A DNA stretch of 20,063 bases from a virus, in the IMG/VR virus record IMGVR_UViG_3300032282_000193, positions 1-20,063 of that record. The stretch is one strand, 5' to 3'. Below the pieces are notes generated by a model that saw nothing but the letters and a program-made list of their open reading frames with translations, did not search any database and had not been told where the DNA came from. The position numbers and the translations under genes are program-made. The stretch's first letter is position 1; each line of letters opens with the position of its first letter. Of this stretch, positions 1 to 7,562 are shown piece by piece.

Positions 1-53
1 ACCCTAGCGGAAAAATTCCACTGCCTTATAATCCAATAGTCCCGACCAAATAA
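1..53 (+). CDS. 3' end of an upstream virion gene (partial)
   Basis: The third frame is open from the window edge to a TAA at 51-53 and reads PSGKIPLPYNPIVPTK, a plausible protein C-terminus. The stop lies 9 bases before the adaptor start, the same spacing style as the other gene junctions here. Frames 1 and 2 close earlier. In phages with this order the gene before the adaptor is often a capsid or head protein, but sixteen residues cannot identify it. Confidence 0.5.
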   Translation, partial: PSGKIPLPYNPIVPTK

Positions 54-62
54 GGATGTCTT

Positions 63-1049
63 ATGGCTCTTTTCATCCAATCCGGTAACGCTCTAGTTAG
101 CCGTGTAGCGCAATGGGTAGGAGCCATTCCAACCACAACAGGCTTAAACGCCACAGCATTCAATTCGTCTACCGGAGTTATTACAACCTCCGCATCGGCA
201 AATGGAATCATCTTGGTTGGTGACTTTATTGGAACAAGCATTTTAAAGCCCTATACAACAGTTTTAGCGGTTTCCGGCACTTCCGTCACAGTAAGCGATA
301 TTGAAGGCATTTGGGCAGGTACAACCTATCCTACGGCCATTCTTAAATTGCCCACGCAATCAACGTCTGAAATTCTGTCTTCTATTCAATTGTGCGAACT
401 AAAAATGCGTACCATTGAGTTGCCAGCTTTGCGGTCTGACCCATATGGTGCTACGCCTTCAGTATTGCTGACAGATTCCAATGGTTTTGCCACTATCCCT
501 GCGGATATGAACAAGCCAATCTTGTTTTTTCAAGAAACGCCTAATAGTTCTGTCCCACCAGGCACTCCTGCGGCATCTATGGGTCCTTGGATTATTTATG
601 ATCGAGTTGGTGACCGAGAAATCATTCGCAGACGCATGATTGACCAACTTTATGTGCGTCCGTTTGGTGTTCCCCGTGTGATTCGGGCTTCATTTTCTGA
701 AGTTGGTGGGAAATACATCTTTACGCCTAATCCTGGTGAAAACGTCAGCATTAAAGCGTATTACCAACGCACATTTCCATTTTTATTTGGACCAACAGAC
801 GATGCACTGAATCCTATTGTGCAAAACAATGCGGCTTTAGCTTCATTTCCTGAAGGCTATATGTACGGCACATTGTGGGCGTATTACGACAAGAACAAAA
901 ACACGGATGAAGCTCAAAAATGGAGCGCACGTTATGAAGATGCTTATGGTCTGATTGAAGATCAAAACTTTAAAGGTAAATGGCTCGGAGGCGACCAACA
1001 CCTTACTTCAGAATTCCAACCAAGAAATTATCGCTACAGCTTCAAGTAA
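63..1049 (+). CDS. Head-tail adaptor (connector) protein, SU10 adaptor-like
   Basis: The 328-residue protein probably forms the ring beneath the portal that joins the capsid to the short tail. The N-terminal 100 residues are a Ser/Thr/Val-rich beta region. From about residue 100 a helical stretch (STSEILSSIQLCELKM) begins. The C-terminal part has the pattern typical of podoviral adaptors: a YYQRTFPFL turn near residue 235, then a helical segment around residues 265-305 (FPEGYMYGTLWAYYDKN, then EAQKWSARYEDAYGLIEDQ). An AAGGA ribosome site sits just before the ATG. Its position upstream of the fibre array and of a nozzle-like protein fits this role. The family call rests on pattern memory; an alternative is another head-completion protein. 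Confidence 0.6.
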   Translation: MALFIQSGNALVSRVAQWVGAIPTTTGLNATAFNSSTGVITTSASANGIILVGDFIGTSILKPYTTVLAVSGTSVTVSDIEGIWAGTTYPTAILKLPTQSTSEILSSIQLCELKMRTIELPALRSDPYGATPSVLLTDSNGFATIPADMNKPILFFQETPNSSVPPGTPAASMGPWIIYDRVGDREIIRRRMIDQLYVRPFGVPRVIRASFSEVGGKYIFTPNPGENVSIKAYYQRTFPFLFGPTDDALNPIVQNNAALASFPEGYMYGTLWAYYDKNKNTDEAQKWSARYEDAYGLIEDQNFKGKWLGGDQHLTSEFQPRNYRYSFK

Positions 1050-1058
1050 GGAAAAGTC

Positions 1059-2789
1059 ATGGCAACAAGTGGTCTTTACGGAAGCAGCCCAACAGGTGGT
1101 TTGGTTGCGGCTCCTGGCGCTGAATCAGCAGGTTTGTATGGAAATTCTACAAACTTTGGCGGCACATATTTTGAGTGGTTTATTTTTCAAGAATCAGCTA
1201 CTGCGCCAGCAACTCCAACAGGTGGATCATGGAACTTTACAACCAATGTAGGAGTTCCTCCTGCAGGTTGGACAACTGCTCCTCCTACTAATCCAACAAA
1301 TACTGTTTGGTTTTGTATTTCTATTGTTAATAGCCGAAATACTGCAACATTGGTGTGGACTACTCCTGCTCCTTTGGTTAAACAAGGACCTACTGGACCC
1401 ACTGGAAGTGTTGGACCTACCGGAAGTATTGGTCCCACAGGCACAACAGGACCTACAGGAAATACAGGACCTACAGGAAATGTTGGACCAACAGGTAGCA
1501 CAGGATTAACCGGACCAACTGGACCCACAGGCAATGTTGGACCCACGGGTTCAAACGGGCCCACAGGACCTACAGGTGCTACAGGCTCTGCCTCAACTGT
1601 TGCGGGACCTACAGGTGCAAGTGGACCTACGGGACCTACTGGTTCCACAGGAGCCGCATCAACAGTAGCCGGACCAACAGGTCCTACAGGAACACAAGGA
1701 AATACAGGACCAACAGGACCTACAGGAAATACTGGAGCCGCATCAACAGTGGCAGGTCCTACAGGACCCACGGGAAATACTGGAAATACAGGACCTACGG
1801 GACCTACGGGATCACTTGGACCTACGGGACCTGGCGGTGCTTTGGCTTATTGGGGTTCTTTTTGGGATACAACAACCCAAACTGCTACGGCCATCAATAC
1901 ACCGCAAGCAATTACTATAAATACTGCTGATCCAGCAAACAATGGTATTTCTATTGCTTCTGGAAGCCGTGTTACTTTTTCAAGTGCAGGTGTTTATAGC
2001 CTGACATTTTCAATTCAATTTACTAATACAAGTACCGCTAATGGTTCTACGCAAATTTGGTTGCGTAAAAATGGTGCAAATTTAGCAGATACTAACTCGC
2101 ATTACGATGTTCCTGATAAACAAGGTAGCGCATATTCAACAGAAGTTTTTACAGTTAATTTTGTTTTAAATCTTGCAGCTTCTGACTACATCCAAGTTTA
2201 TTGGCAAACAGCCAATTCAAATGTTCAATTAGAAACACTTGCGGCAAGTGGTGGTTATCCAAGAACACCATCTATTATTTTCACTGCTGCCCAAGTGATG
2301 TACACCAACCTTGGTCCTACAGGTTCTTCAGGACCTACGGGACCCACAGGAACTGCGGGAACTGCGGGAGCAAATGGTCCTACAGGACCCACAGGAACAA
2401 ATGGCACTAACGGACCCACAGGTCCTACGGGAACTAACGGCACAAATGGACCAACTGGACCTACAGGCGCAAACGGAGCTGCAGGGACAAATGGACCTAC
2501 AGGTCCTACGGGCACAAATGGAACAAATGGTCCTACAGGACCCACAGGTGCTAATGGAACTGCAGGAACTAACGGACCTACGGGACCAACTGGTGCAACA
2601 GGAAATACTGGCGCAACAGGGCCTACGGGGGCTAACGCGGGGGGTGGCCCGATTGTTCCTAACTTGGATACAGTAAGTTCAAACCAAACTTTGAATAGCG
2701 GCACTAATGGATTTTCAGTAGGCCCGATGACCATTGCAAGCGGATATACAGTAACCATCGCATCAGGTCAGCGTTGGGTTGTTCTTTAA
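1059..2789 (+). CDS. Collagen-like tail fibre with a C1q-like central domain
   Basis: This 576-residue structural protein is probably a trimeric tail fibre. Residues 1-40 are Gly-rich (two GLYG motifs). Residues about 41-108 form a small W/P-rich module (a P-x-GW core followed by a later Trp) that recurs in the S74 fibre at 10224-12365. Residues about 111-258 are Gly-X-Y collagen repeats dominated by Gly-Pro-Thr, broken three times by an ASTVA insertion. Residues about 261-412 are non-repetitive, beta-rich and resemble C1q/TNF-like phage domains ([19 protein letters not shown], then [10 protein letters not shown]). Residues about 417-527 are a second collagen block, followed by a beta tail ending in QRWVVL. 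Collagen-like stalks with globular domains are known in phage fibres. The receptor cannot be inferred. An AAGGA site precedes the ATG. Confidence 0.8.
   Translation: MATSGLYGSSPTGGLVAAPGAESAGLYGNSTNFGGTYFEWFIFQESATAPATPTGGSWNFTTNVGVPPAGWTTAPPTNPTNTVWFCISIVNSRNTATLVWTTPAPLVKQGPTGPTGSVGPTGSIGPTGTTGPTGNTGPTGNVGPTGSTGLTGPTGPTGNVGPTGSNGPTGPTGATGSASTVAGPTGASGPTGPTGSTGAASTVAGPTGPTGTQGNTGPTGPTGNTGAASTVAGPTGPTGNTGNTGPTGPTGSLGPTGPGGALAYWGSFWDTTTQTATAINTPQAITINTADPANNGISIASGSRVTFSSAGVYSLTFSIQFTNTSTANGSTQIWLRKNGANLADTNSHYDVPDKQGSAYSTEVFTVNFVLNLAASDYIQVYWQTANSNVQLETLAASGGYPRTPSIIFTAAQVMYTNLGPTGSSGPTGPTGTAGTAGANGPTGPTGTNGTNGPTGPTGTNGTNGPTGPTGANGAAGTNGPTGPTGTNGTNGPTGPTGANGTAGTNGPTGPTGATGNTGATGPTGANAGGGPIVPNLDTVSSNQTLNSGTNGFSVGPMTIASGYTVTIASGQRWVVL
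1388..1837 (+). repeat. Collagen-like Gly-X-Y coding repeat, block 1
   Basis: About 150 codons of degenerate 9- and 18-base units of the type GGACCTACA encode mainly Gly-Pro-Thr triplets. Three phase-breaking ASTVA insertions lie at 1590-1604, 1656-1670 and 1740-1754. Each puts seven residues between glycines instead of a multiple of three. The bases vary at third positions, so this is protein-level repetition kept in frame, not a fresh tandem duplication. Confidence 0.9.
2311..2640 (+). repeat. Collagen-like Gly-X-Y coding repeat, block 2
   Basis: About 110 codons of Gly-X-Y repeats in the same gene lie after the C1q-like domain. This block is richer in Thr-Asn-Gly and Ala-Asn-Gly triplets than block 1, has no ASTVA insertions, and ends in GANAGGGP. 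The different triplet usage suggests that the two stalks expanded independently. Confidence 0.9.
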
Positions 2790-2800
2790 AGGATTAAAAA

Positions 2801-3301
2801 ATGGCAATCATTCTTAACGGAAATAACACCCCAACGGCGGGCGCAGTAGCGGTTGGCGATGGAACAACTTTAGCGTTTACATCGGCGGGTACATCGGGGC
2901 AATTGTTGCAATCAAATGGTGTTACTGCGCCTAGTTTTACTAGCACATTGAACACTTTAAACCTGACAAACCCAACAGTAACAAACTACACAGAAACTCC
3001 ATTCTCTGCCAACAGTTCAACTGCCATTACGCTTGCTCTGACTAACGGCACAGTACAAATCATTACCCTAACAGGCAATGCAACTATCACAATGCCAACA
3101 GCGACAAGCGGTAAGTCTTTCATCATGTTCTTGAAGCAAGATGCAACAGGCTCACGCACAGTTACTTGGTCAACAGTCAAGTGGGCGGGTGGTACTGCAC
3201 CGACAATTACAAGCACTGCAAGCAGACAAGATATATTAAGTTTTTTTGCTGATGGCACAAACTGGTATGGTGTCGTTGTCGGTCAGAACTACACGCCATA
3301 A
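2801..3301 (+). CDS. Short tail fibre / fibre-tip protein
   Basis: This 166-residue beta-rich protein probably belongs to the tail fibre complex. Near the N-terminus it has GTSGQLLQSNGVTAPSFTST, a motif common at the head of phage fibre modules and also present in another form in the fibre at 6244-7245. The second half (about residues 65-166) is a compact domain with alternating Thr and hydrophobic residues (TLTGNATITMP, then TVTWSTVKWAGG, then ISFFADGTNWYG-like ending), a pattern recurrent in small phage receptor-binding or decoration proteins. AAGGA precedes the ATG and the gene follows the collagen-like fibre by 11 bases. Biochemical function is unknown. Confidence 0.65.
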   Translation: MAIILNGNNTPTAGAVAVGDGTTLAFTSAGTSGQLLQSNGVTAPSFTSTLNTLNLTNPTVTNYTETPFSANSSTAITLALTNGTVQIITLTGNATITMPTATSGKSFIMFLKQDATGSRTVTWSTVKWAGGTAPTITSTASRQDILSFFADGTNWYGVVVGQNYTP

Positions 3302-3310
3302 GGGGTTTTA

Positions 3311-5722
3311 ATGTTTGCCGCATCAAAAACATCTACCGCTTCTAGCGGCTATCAAATTTCACGCAGTTTGCGCTTTAATAGCGCAGACACAACAAACTTA
3401 ACAAGAACTCCTGCTAGTGCTTCTAGCAGAACTACTTGGACTTGGAGTGGATGGATTAAAAGGTCAGGACTGTCTAGCCGTGGGACTTTGTTTTCTGCTG
3501 GAACAGATGGTTCAAACGAACTTATTTTTTATTTTGAAAACGCAGACACTTTATATCTTTTTAATAGACCTGACGGAACGGCTATTCAAACAACGCAAGT
3601 GTTTCGTGACCCATCTGCTTGGTATCACATTGTTTTGGTTTGGGACACTACTCAAGCAACGGCATCAAATCGTTTAAAGTTATATATCAATGGTGTTCAA
3701 GTAACTTCTTTTGCAACATCTACATATCCCGCTTCAAGTGGTTTATCTGCTGTAAACAACAACATAACGCATTATCTTGGCATGGTCAGTAGTGGTCTGT
3801 ATTACAACGGCTACATGACCGAGGTGAACTTTATTGACGGTCAAGCCCTAACCCCATCATCATTCGGTGAAACTGATACACAAACTGGTGTGTGGAAGCC
3901 TAAAGCCTACTCAGGCTCATACGGCACTAACGGCTTCTATCTGAACTTCTCAGACAACAGCAACACAACAGCCGCTACATTGGGTAAAGACTACTCAGGT
4001 AACGGCAACAACTGGACACCTAATAACTTCAGCGTGACTGCGGGTGTTGGTAATGACAGTATGGTTGATGTGCCTACACCTTATGGTGTGGATACTGGTG
4101 TTGGTGGTAGTGTTAGAGGTAACTATTGCACATTAAACACAGTAGATAAAAATAGTGGAATACTTACCAACGGAAATTTAACTTTTAGTGACCAAGGCGC
4201 AGATGGTTGGGACAATGCTAGAGGAACTATTGGCGTAACGTCAGGTAAATGGTATTGGGAAGTTACGGCAACAAATGTAGGCAATGTATCGTGCGCTTCT
4301 ATTGCAAGCCCAAAAATGCCTCTTGGGTTCTTGCCCGGTCAATCTAGTATTTATGGAGTCACTTATTATTCTACTGGTGGCATTTATTACAACAACAATG
4401 GTTTTGGTTATGGTAATTCATGGACAACTGGGGATGTTATTGGTGTCGCTTTGGACATGGATAGTGGCAAAGTTTGGTTTAGTAAAAATAATACTTTCCA
4501 AGCAAGTGGCAATCCTGTAACAGGTACAAATCCCGCTGTAAGTGGATTGCTGACCTATGACACTACATGGATGCCATGTTCAGGCACTTACTTTAATTCA
4601 GCGGTTCAAGATTTTAACTTCGGTCAACGCCCATTTGCCTACACAGCCCCAAGTGGCTTCTTAGCACTTTGCACACAAAACTTGCCAACGCCTACGATTG
4701 GGGCGACTACGGCTACCCAAGCAAACTTGTATTTCACGCCAACATTGTTTACTGGTACTGGTTCATCAAGAACAATTACAACTGGTATGCAAAGCGACAT
4801 GATTTGGTCAAAATCTAGAAGTCAAGCAAACAACAACATTATTTTTGATGTTGTCCGTGGAGCTTCTAGAAATATTCAAACAAATAATACTTCTGCTGAA
4901 GCCTATGACCCTGGCTATTATGTAACCGCATTTAATTCTGATGGTTTTAATATTGGCGGTTCTGATGGCAATTTAAATTCAAATGGTCAAACTTATGTTT
5001 CTTGGACTTGGAAAGCCAACGGCTCTGGCTCAACCAACACATCAGGCTCTATCACTTCAACAGTAAGCGCAAACACTACGAGTGGATTTAGTGTGGTGAC
5101 TTATACCAACGCATCATCAGGAACTGTTGGTCATGGACTTGGTGTTGCACCCGCAATGGTAATTTACAAAGACAGAACAAACGCAACAAACTGGATTGTG
5201 TTGCATCAGTCTTTGGCAAGTATGTCTAATTCTTATTTAGTATTAAATCTTACAAATGCGGTTGCAACTGGTATCACTCTTGGTGGTAGTCCAACATCAT
5301 CGGTCATTTACACAAACACTAACATTATTCAAAATGGTGCGGCATCTGTCGCCTACTGCTTTGCAGAAGTAGCAGGGTATAGCAAGTTTGGCTCTTACAC
5401 TGGCAATGGAACTGCGGGAGATGGGCCATTTGTTTACACAGGTTTTAGGCCCGTATTTGTGATGATAAAAGCATCAAGCACAACAGGCGATTGGCTAATT
5501 TTAGACAATTCACGCTCACCATACAACGTAGAGCAAGCTCGTTTAAAACCAAATGATACTGCCGCAGAAGTATCAGGCGATGGCTATGACTACATAGACG
5601 CTTTAAGTAATGGTTTTAAACTCAGAGGCATTGCTGGCTCTAACGGCACAAATGGTAGTGGAAACACATACATCTACGCCTGTTTTGCCCAAAATCCCTT
5701 TAAATATTCCCTCGCACGATAG
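3311..5722 (+). CDS. Multidomain LamG + SPRY + DUF7483-like receptor-binding protein
   Basis: This 803-residue protein is a likely receptor-binding or tail appendage protein. Residues about 18-165 look like a concanavalin-type LamG domain (TWSGWIKRS, WYHIVLVWD, LKLYINGVQV). Residues about 165-285 hold the linker often seen after it (GYMTEVNFIDGQALTPSSFG, then KDYSGNGNNW). Residues about 290-445 match a SPRY domain (GKWYWEVTA, then GDVIGVALDMDSGKVWFSKN). Residues about 600-803 resemble the phage domain DUF7483 (GHGLGVAPAMVIYKDR, WIVLHQSL, GFRPVFVMIKASSTTGDWLILD). LamG and SPRY are carbohydrate- or protein-binding beta sandwiches, so having both suggests recognition of complex surface glycans; that is inference. 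Start: ATG after an AAGGGG site. Confidence 0.78.
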   Translation: MFAASKTSTASSGYQISRSLRFNSADTTNLTRTPASASSRTTWTWSGWIKRSGLSSRGTLFSAGTDGSNELIFYFENADTLYLFNRPDGTAIQTTQVFRDPSAWYHIVLVWDTTQATASNRLKLYINGVQVTSFATSTYPASSGLSAVNNNITHYLGMVSSGLYYNGYMTEVNFIDGQALTPSSFGETDTQTGVWKPKAYSGSYGTNGFYLNFSDNSNTTAATLGKDYSGNGNNWTPNNFSVTAGVGNDSMVDVPTPYGVDTGVGGSVRGNYCTLNTVDKNSGILTNGNLTFSDQGADGWDNARGTIGVTSGKWYWEVTATNVGNVSCASIASPKMPLGFLPGQSSIYGVTYYSTGGIYYNNNGFGYGNSWTTGDVIGVALDMDSGKVWFSKNNTFQASGNPVTGTNPAVSGLLTYDTTWMPCSGTYFNSAVQDFNFGQRPFAYTAPSGFLALCTQNLPTPTIGATTATQANLYFTPTLFTGTGSSRTITTGMQSDMIWSKSRSQANNNIIFDVVRGASRNIQTNNTSAEAYDPGYYVTAFNSDGFNIGGSDGNLNSNGQTYVSWTWKANGSGSTNTSGSITSTVSANTTSGFSVVTYTNASSGTVGHGLGVAPAMVIYKDRTNATNWIVLHQSLASMSNSYLVLNLTNAVATGITLGGSPTSSVIYTNTNIIQNGAASVAYCFAEVAGYSKFGSYTGNGTAGDGPFVYTGFRPVFVMIKASSTTGDWLILDNSRSPYNVEQARLKPNDTAAEVSGDGYDYIDALSNGFKLRGIAGSNGTNGSGNTYIYACFAQNPFKYSLAR

Positions 5723-5731
5723 GACTCAATC

Positions 5732-6247
5732 ATGTACGCACTTGTAACCGATAACGCAGTCACCCAAGTTGGTGAACTATCAATTCTCTTTCCAAACACA
5801 TCAAACCCTAATCACGCATTTGCTATTGAACAAGGTGCATTGGAAGTGGTGGAAGGTGAGCAAAAAGACCAACGCTTTTATTGGGTGACTTTTGACAGTT
5901 ACCAAGTCAATGGCTCTGTGGTCACTCGCACCTACACAAACACGCCAAAGGCTTTGGAGGATGTGACTGAGACACCAGAGGGTCAGACTGAGCCTGTTAC
6001 GACTAAGGGCTTGAAGTCACAATGGATTGCTCAGAACAAAGCATCTGCTAACTCACTACTGGCATCTACTGATTGGATGGTCATTCGCAAGGCAGAGCGT
6101 GATGTGGCTATCCCTGCTGATGTGGTGACAGAACGTGCAAAGATTATTGCTGACTGTACGGCTAAAGAGGCGGCTATTACAGCTTGCACGACAATGGAAG
6201 AATTCTTGGCTGTTGTTGCGCCTGTTCAAACCGGAGTATTTGAATGA
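5732..6247 (+). CDS. Tail fibre assembly chaperone-like protein (Phage_tail_APC-like)
   Basis: The protein has 171 residues. The N-terminal half is a beta region (YALVTDNAVTQVGEL) with a W-V-x-F core near residue 50, as in the small fibre assembly proteins that accompany phage fibres. The C-terminal half (about residues 110-171) is helical, with LLASTDWMVIRKAERDVAIP followed by VVTERAKIIADC. It resembles the TDW-x-V-x-R signature of Phage_tail_APC/tail assembly proteins. It lies between two fibre genes and overlaps the next by ATGA at 6244, which implies coupled translation. It would act in assembly and probably be absent from the mature virion. The family call is from motif resemblance. Confidence 0.6.
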   Translation: MYALVTDNAVTQVGELSILFPNTSNPNHAFAIEQGALEVVEGEQKDQRFYWVTFDSYQVNGSVVTRTYTNTPKALEDVTETPEGQTEPVTTKGLKSQWIAQNKASANSLLASTDWMVIRKAERDVAIPADVVTERAKIIADCTAKEAAITACTTMEEFLAVVAPVQTGVFE

Positions 6248-7245
6248 CAACAAATATCAATGCCGATAATGGCGTAGTAAGCGGTATTGCAGGGCTTAAA
6301 ACAAGCGCAGATAACAGCGGTGTTTTAGTATTGCAAACTAATGGTACTACTGCTTTAACTGTTAACGCATCCCAAGCCATTGGTGTTGGTAGTACGCCTA
6401 GTTTTGGTACATCGGGGCAAGTGTTAACTTCTGCGGGTTCAGGTGCATCACCTACATGGACAACTGCAACATCAAGCCAATGGACAACTACTGGTTCTGA
6501 TATTTACTACACAACTGGAAAAGTTGGTATTGGTACGGCTACACCCGCCACAAAATTGGATGTTAGTTCAACTACAGCAGTAGCAACATTTACTACAACG
6601 CAAACATCAGGTAATGCGGTAACTATCAATGTAGATGGTAGTTCTGGAACACCAGTTGGATTGCGTGTTGCCGCAGGGTTTGGAACTATTGGTTCAACTG
6701 CAAAACTTATCAATGTTGTTGATAGCGCAGGTGGAAATCTTTTTAATGCTCAAGCAAGCGGTGTTATTGGTGTTGGTTCGGGTATTGCCTTTCCCGCAAC
6801 TCAATCAGCATCATCAGACGCTAATACGCTAGATGACTATGAAGAAGGGACTTGGACACCTACTTATACTTCTGCAAGTGGGTCATTTACAAGTATTACT
6901 TACGTTGGAACAGTTGTAGGACGATATACAAAAATTGGAAATTTAGTAACTGTAATAATTACCTTCGGTACAGACGCTATCACTGTTGGAACAGCTTCTG
7001 GTGATGTAAGAATTTCTGGTCTTCCTTTTGCACCGCCAGCGGCTGGCGCACCGGGTAGCGGCATAGTAAGCCGTAATTGGGGAACAAATAATCCAAATGC
7101 AATTTTGGGGGTAGGAAGTCAAACTTACTTATTGCTTTATTACAAAGCTACATCAGCAGGAACTAGCTCAACTTGCCAAGTAAGTGATTTATCTACGGCT
7201 AGTGACAAAAATTACGTTCAATCTACTTTTTCATACACTGTTTAA
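6244..7245 (+). CDS. Tail fibre protein with GIGT and DYEEGTWTPT signatures
   Basis: This 333-residue fibre protein has residues about 50-80 in the fibre-head motif GTSGQVLTSAGSGASPTW. Next comes KVGIGTATPATKLDVSST near residues 98-115, a repeat start widespread in phage and bacterial surface fibres. From about residue 190 it has SSDANTLDDYEEGTWTPTYT and then VGRYTKIGNLVTV, a C-terminal beta domain common in tail fibres of aquatic phages and probably the receptor-facing tip. The start overlaps the previous stop (ATGA at 6244-6247). No chaperone domain is present in the protein itself, so folding may depend on the upstream assembly-like protein. Confidence 0.72.
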   Translation: MTTNINADNGVVSGIAGLKTSADNSGVLVLQTNGTTALTVNASQAIGVGSTPSFGTSGQVLTSAGSGASPTWTTATSSQWTTTGSDIYYTTGKVGIGTATPATKLDVSSTTAVATFTTTQTSGNAVTINVDGSSGTPVGLRVAAGFGTIGSTAKLINVVDSAGGNLFNAQASGVIGVGSGIAFPATQSASSDANTLDDYEEGTWTPTYTSASGSFTSITYVGTVVGRYTKIGNLVTVIITFGTDAITVGTASGDVRISGLPFAPPAAGAPGSGIVSRNWGTNNPNAILGVGSQTYLLLYYKATSAGTSSTCQVSDLSTASDKNYVQSTFSYTV

Positions 7246-7250
7246 TTATT

Positions 7251-7267
7251 TGCATTGGAATAATGCA
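7251..7267. other. Small perfect hairpin between fibre genes
   Basis: A 6-bp inverted repeat TGCATT/AATGCA surrounds a 5-base loop (GGAAT) in the 51-base gap between two genes, one of the largest gaps in the window. No T-tract follows, so it is a poor terminator. It could be an RNA processing or stability element, or chance. Confidence 0.3.
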
Positions 7268-7296
7268 GACGGACACTTAACTTAAAGGAAATTAAA

Positions 7297-7542
7297 ATGT
7301 CACTTACTAAAACCACAACTGTTGACCAAATTACAGTAACCGAAAACGGCATTGTTCTATATCGTGAAGCTACTCGCATTATGGAAGATGGCAATCAGAT
7401 TAGCCAAACATTCCATCGTTCAAGCCTTACACCCGCACAAGACTTAACAGGCGTTCCTGCTAACGTAGTTGCTATCTGCAATACAGTATGGACTGCGGAA
7501 GTTATTGCGGCTTATCAGGCGGCACAGGCGCAACAAACTTAA
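7297..7542 (+). CDS. Small conserved phage protein, unknown function
   Basis: The protein has 81 residues. The N-terminal half alternates hydrophobic and polar residues (TTVDQITVTENGIVLYREATRIM), suggesting a beta hairpin. A central segment, HRSSLTPAQDLTGVPANV, precedes a C-terminal helix ending in a Gln/Ala run. Small proteins with this ITVTENGIVLYRE signature occur beside fibre genes in other aquatic phages as far as I recall, but no function is known to me. The AAAGGA ribosome site is strong. The position between a fibre and a glycosyltransferase suggests a structural or assembly role. Confidence 0.65.
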   Translation: MSLTKTTTVDQITVTENGIVLYREATRIMEDGNQISQTFHRSSLTPAQDLTGVPANVVAICNTVWTAEVIAAYQAAQAQQT

Positions 7543-7562
7543 AACATAGTATTGGAATAGCA

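Noticed and set aside
1187-1771. Long antisense reading frame rich in Val-Gly-Pro opposite collagen block 1 (and the similar one at 2255-2758)
   Set aside because: It is the mirror image of the Gly-Pro-Thr codon repeat; a repeat without stop complements keeps the opposite strand open. No ribosome site or family signal.
1388-1837. CRISPR-like or tandem DNA repeat
   Set aside because: No spacers; the repeat is triplet-based, degenerate at third positions and in frame throughout, so it is protein coding.
2311-2676. Gln/Leu-rich + strand frame over collagen block 2
   Set aside because: Frame-shifted reading of the same repeat; the composition is an artefact of the GGACCTACA unit.
7034-7048. GC-rich palindrome CGCCAGC-G-GCTGGCG
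   Set aside because: It lies inside the fibre coding sequence (Ala/Gly-rich stretch), has no T-tract and is explained by codons.
7488-7562. Glycosyltransferase start at 7488
   Set aside because: It would overlap the 81-aa gene and add 25 residues unlike the family; the GT strand starts at MKIAVYAIS (7563).
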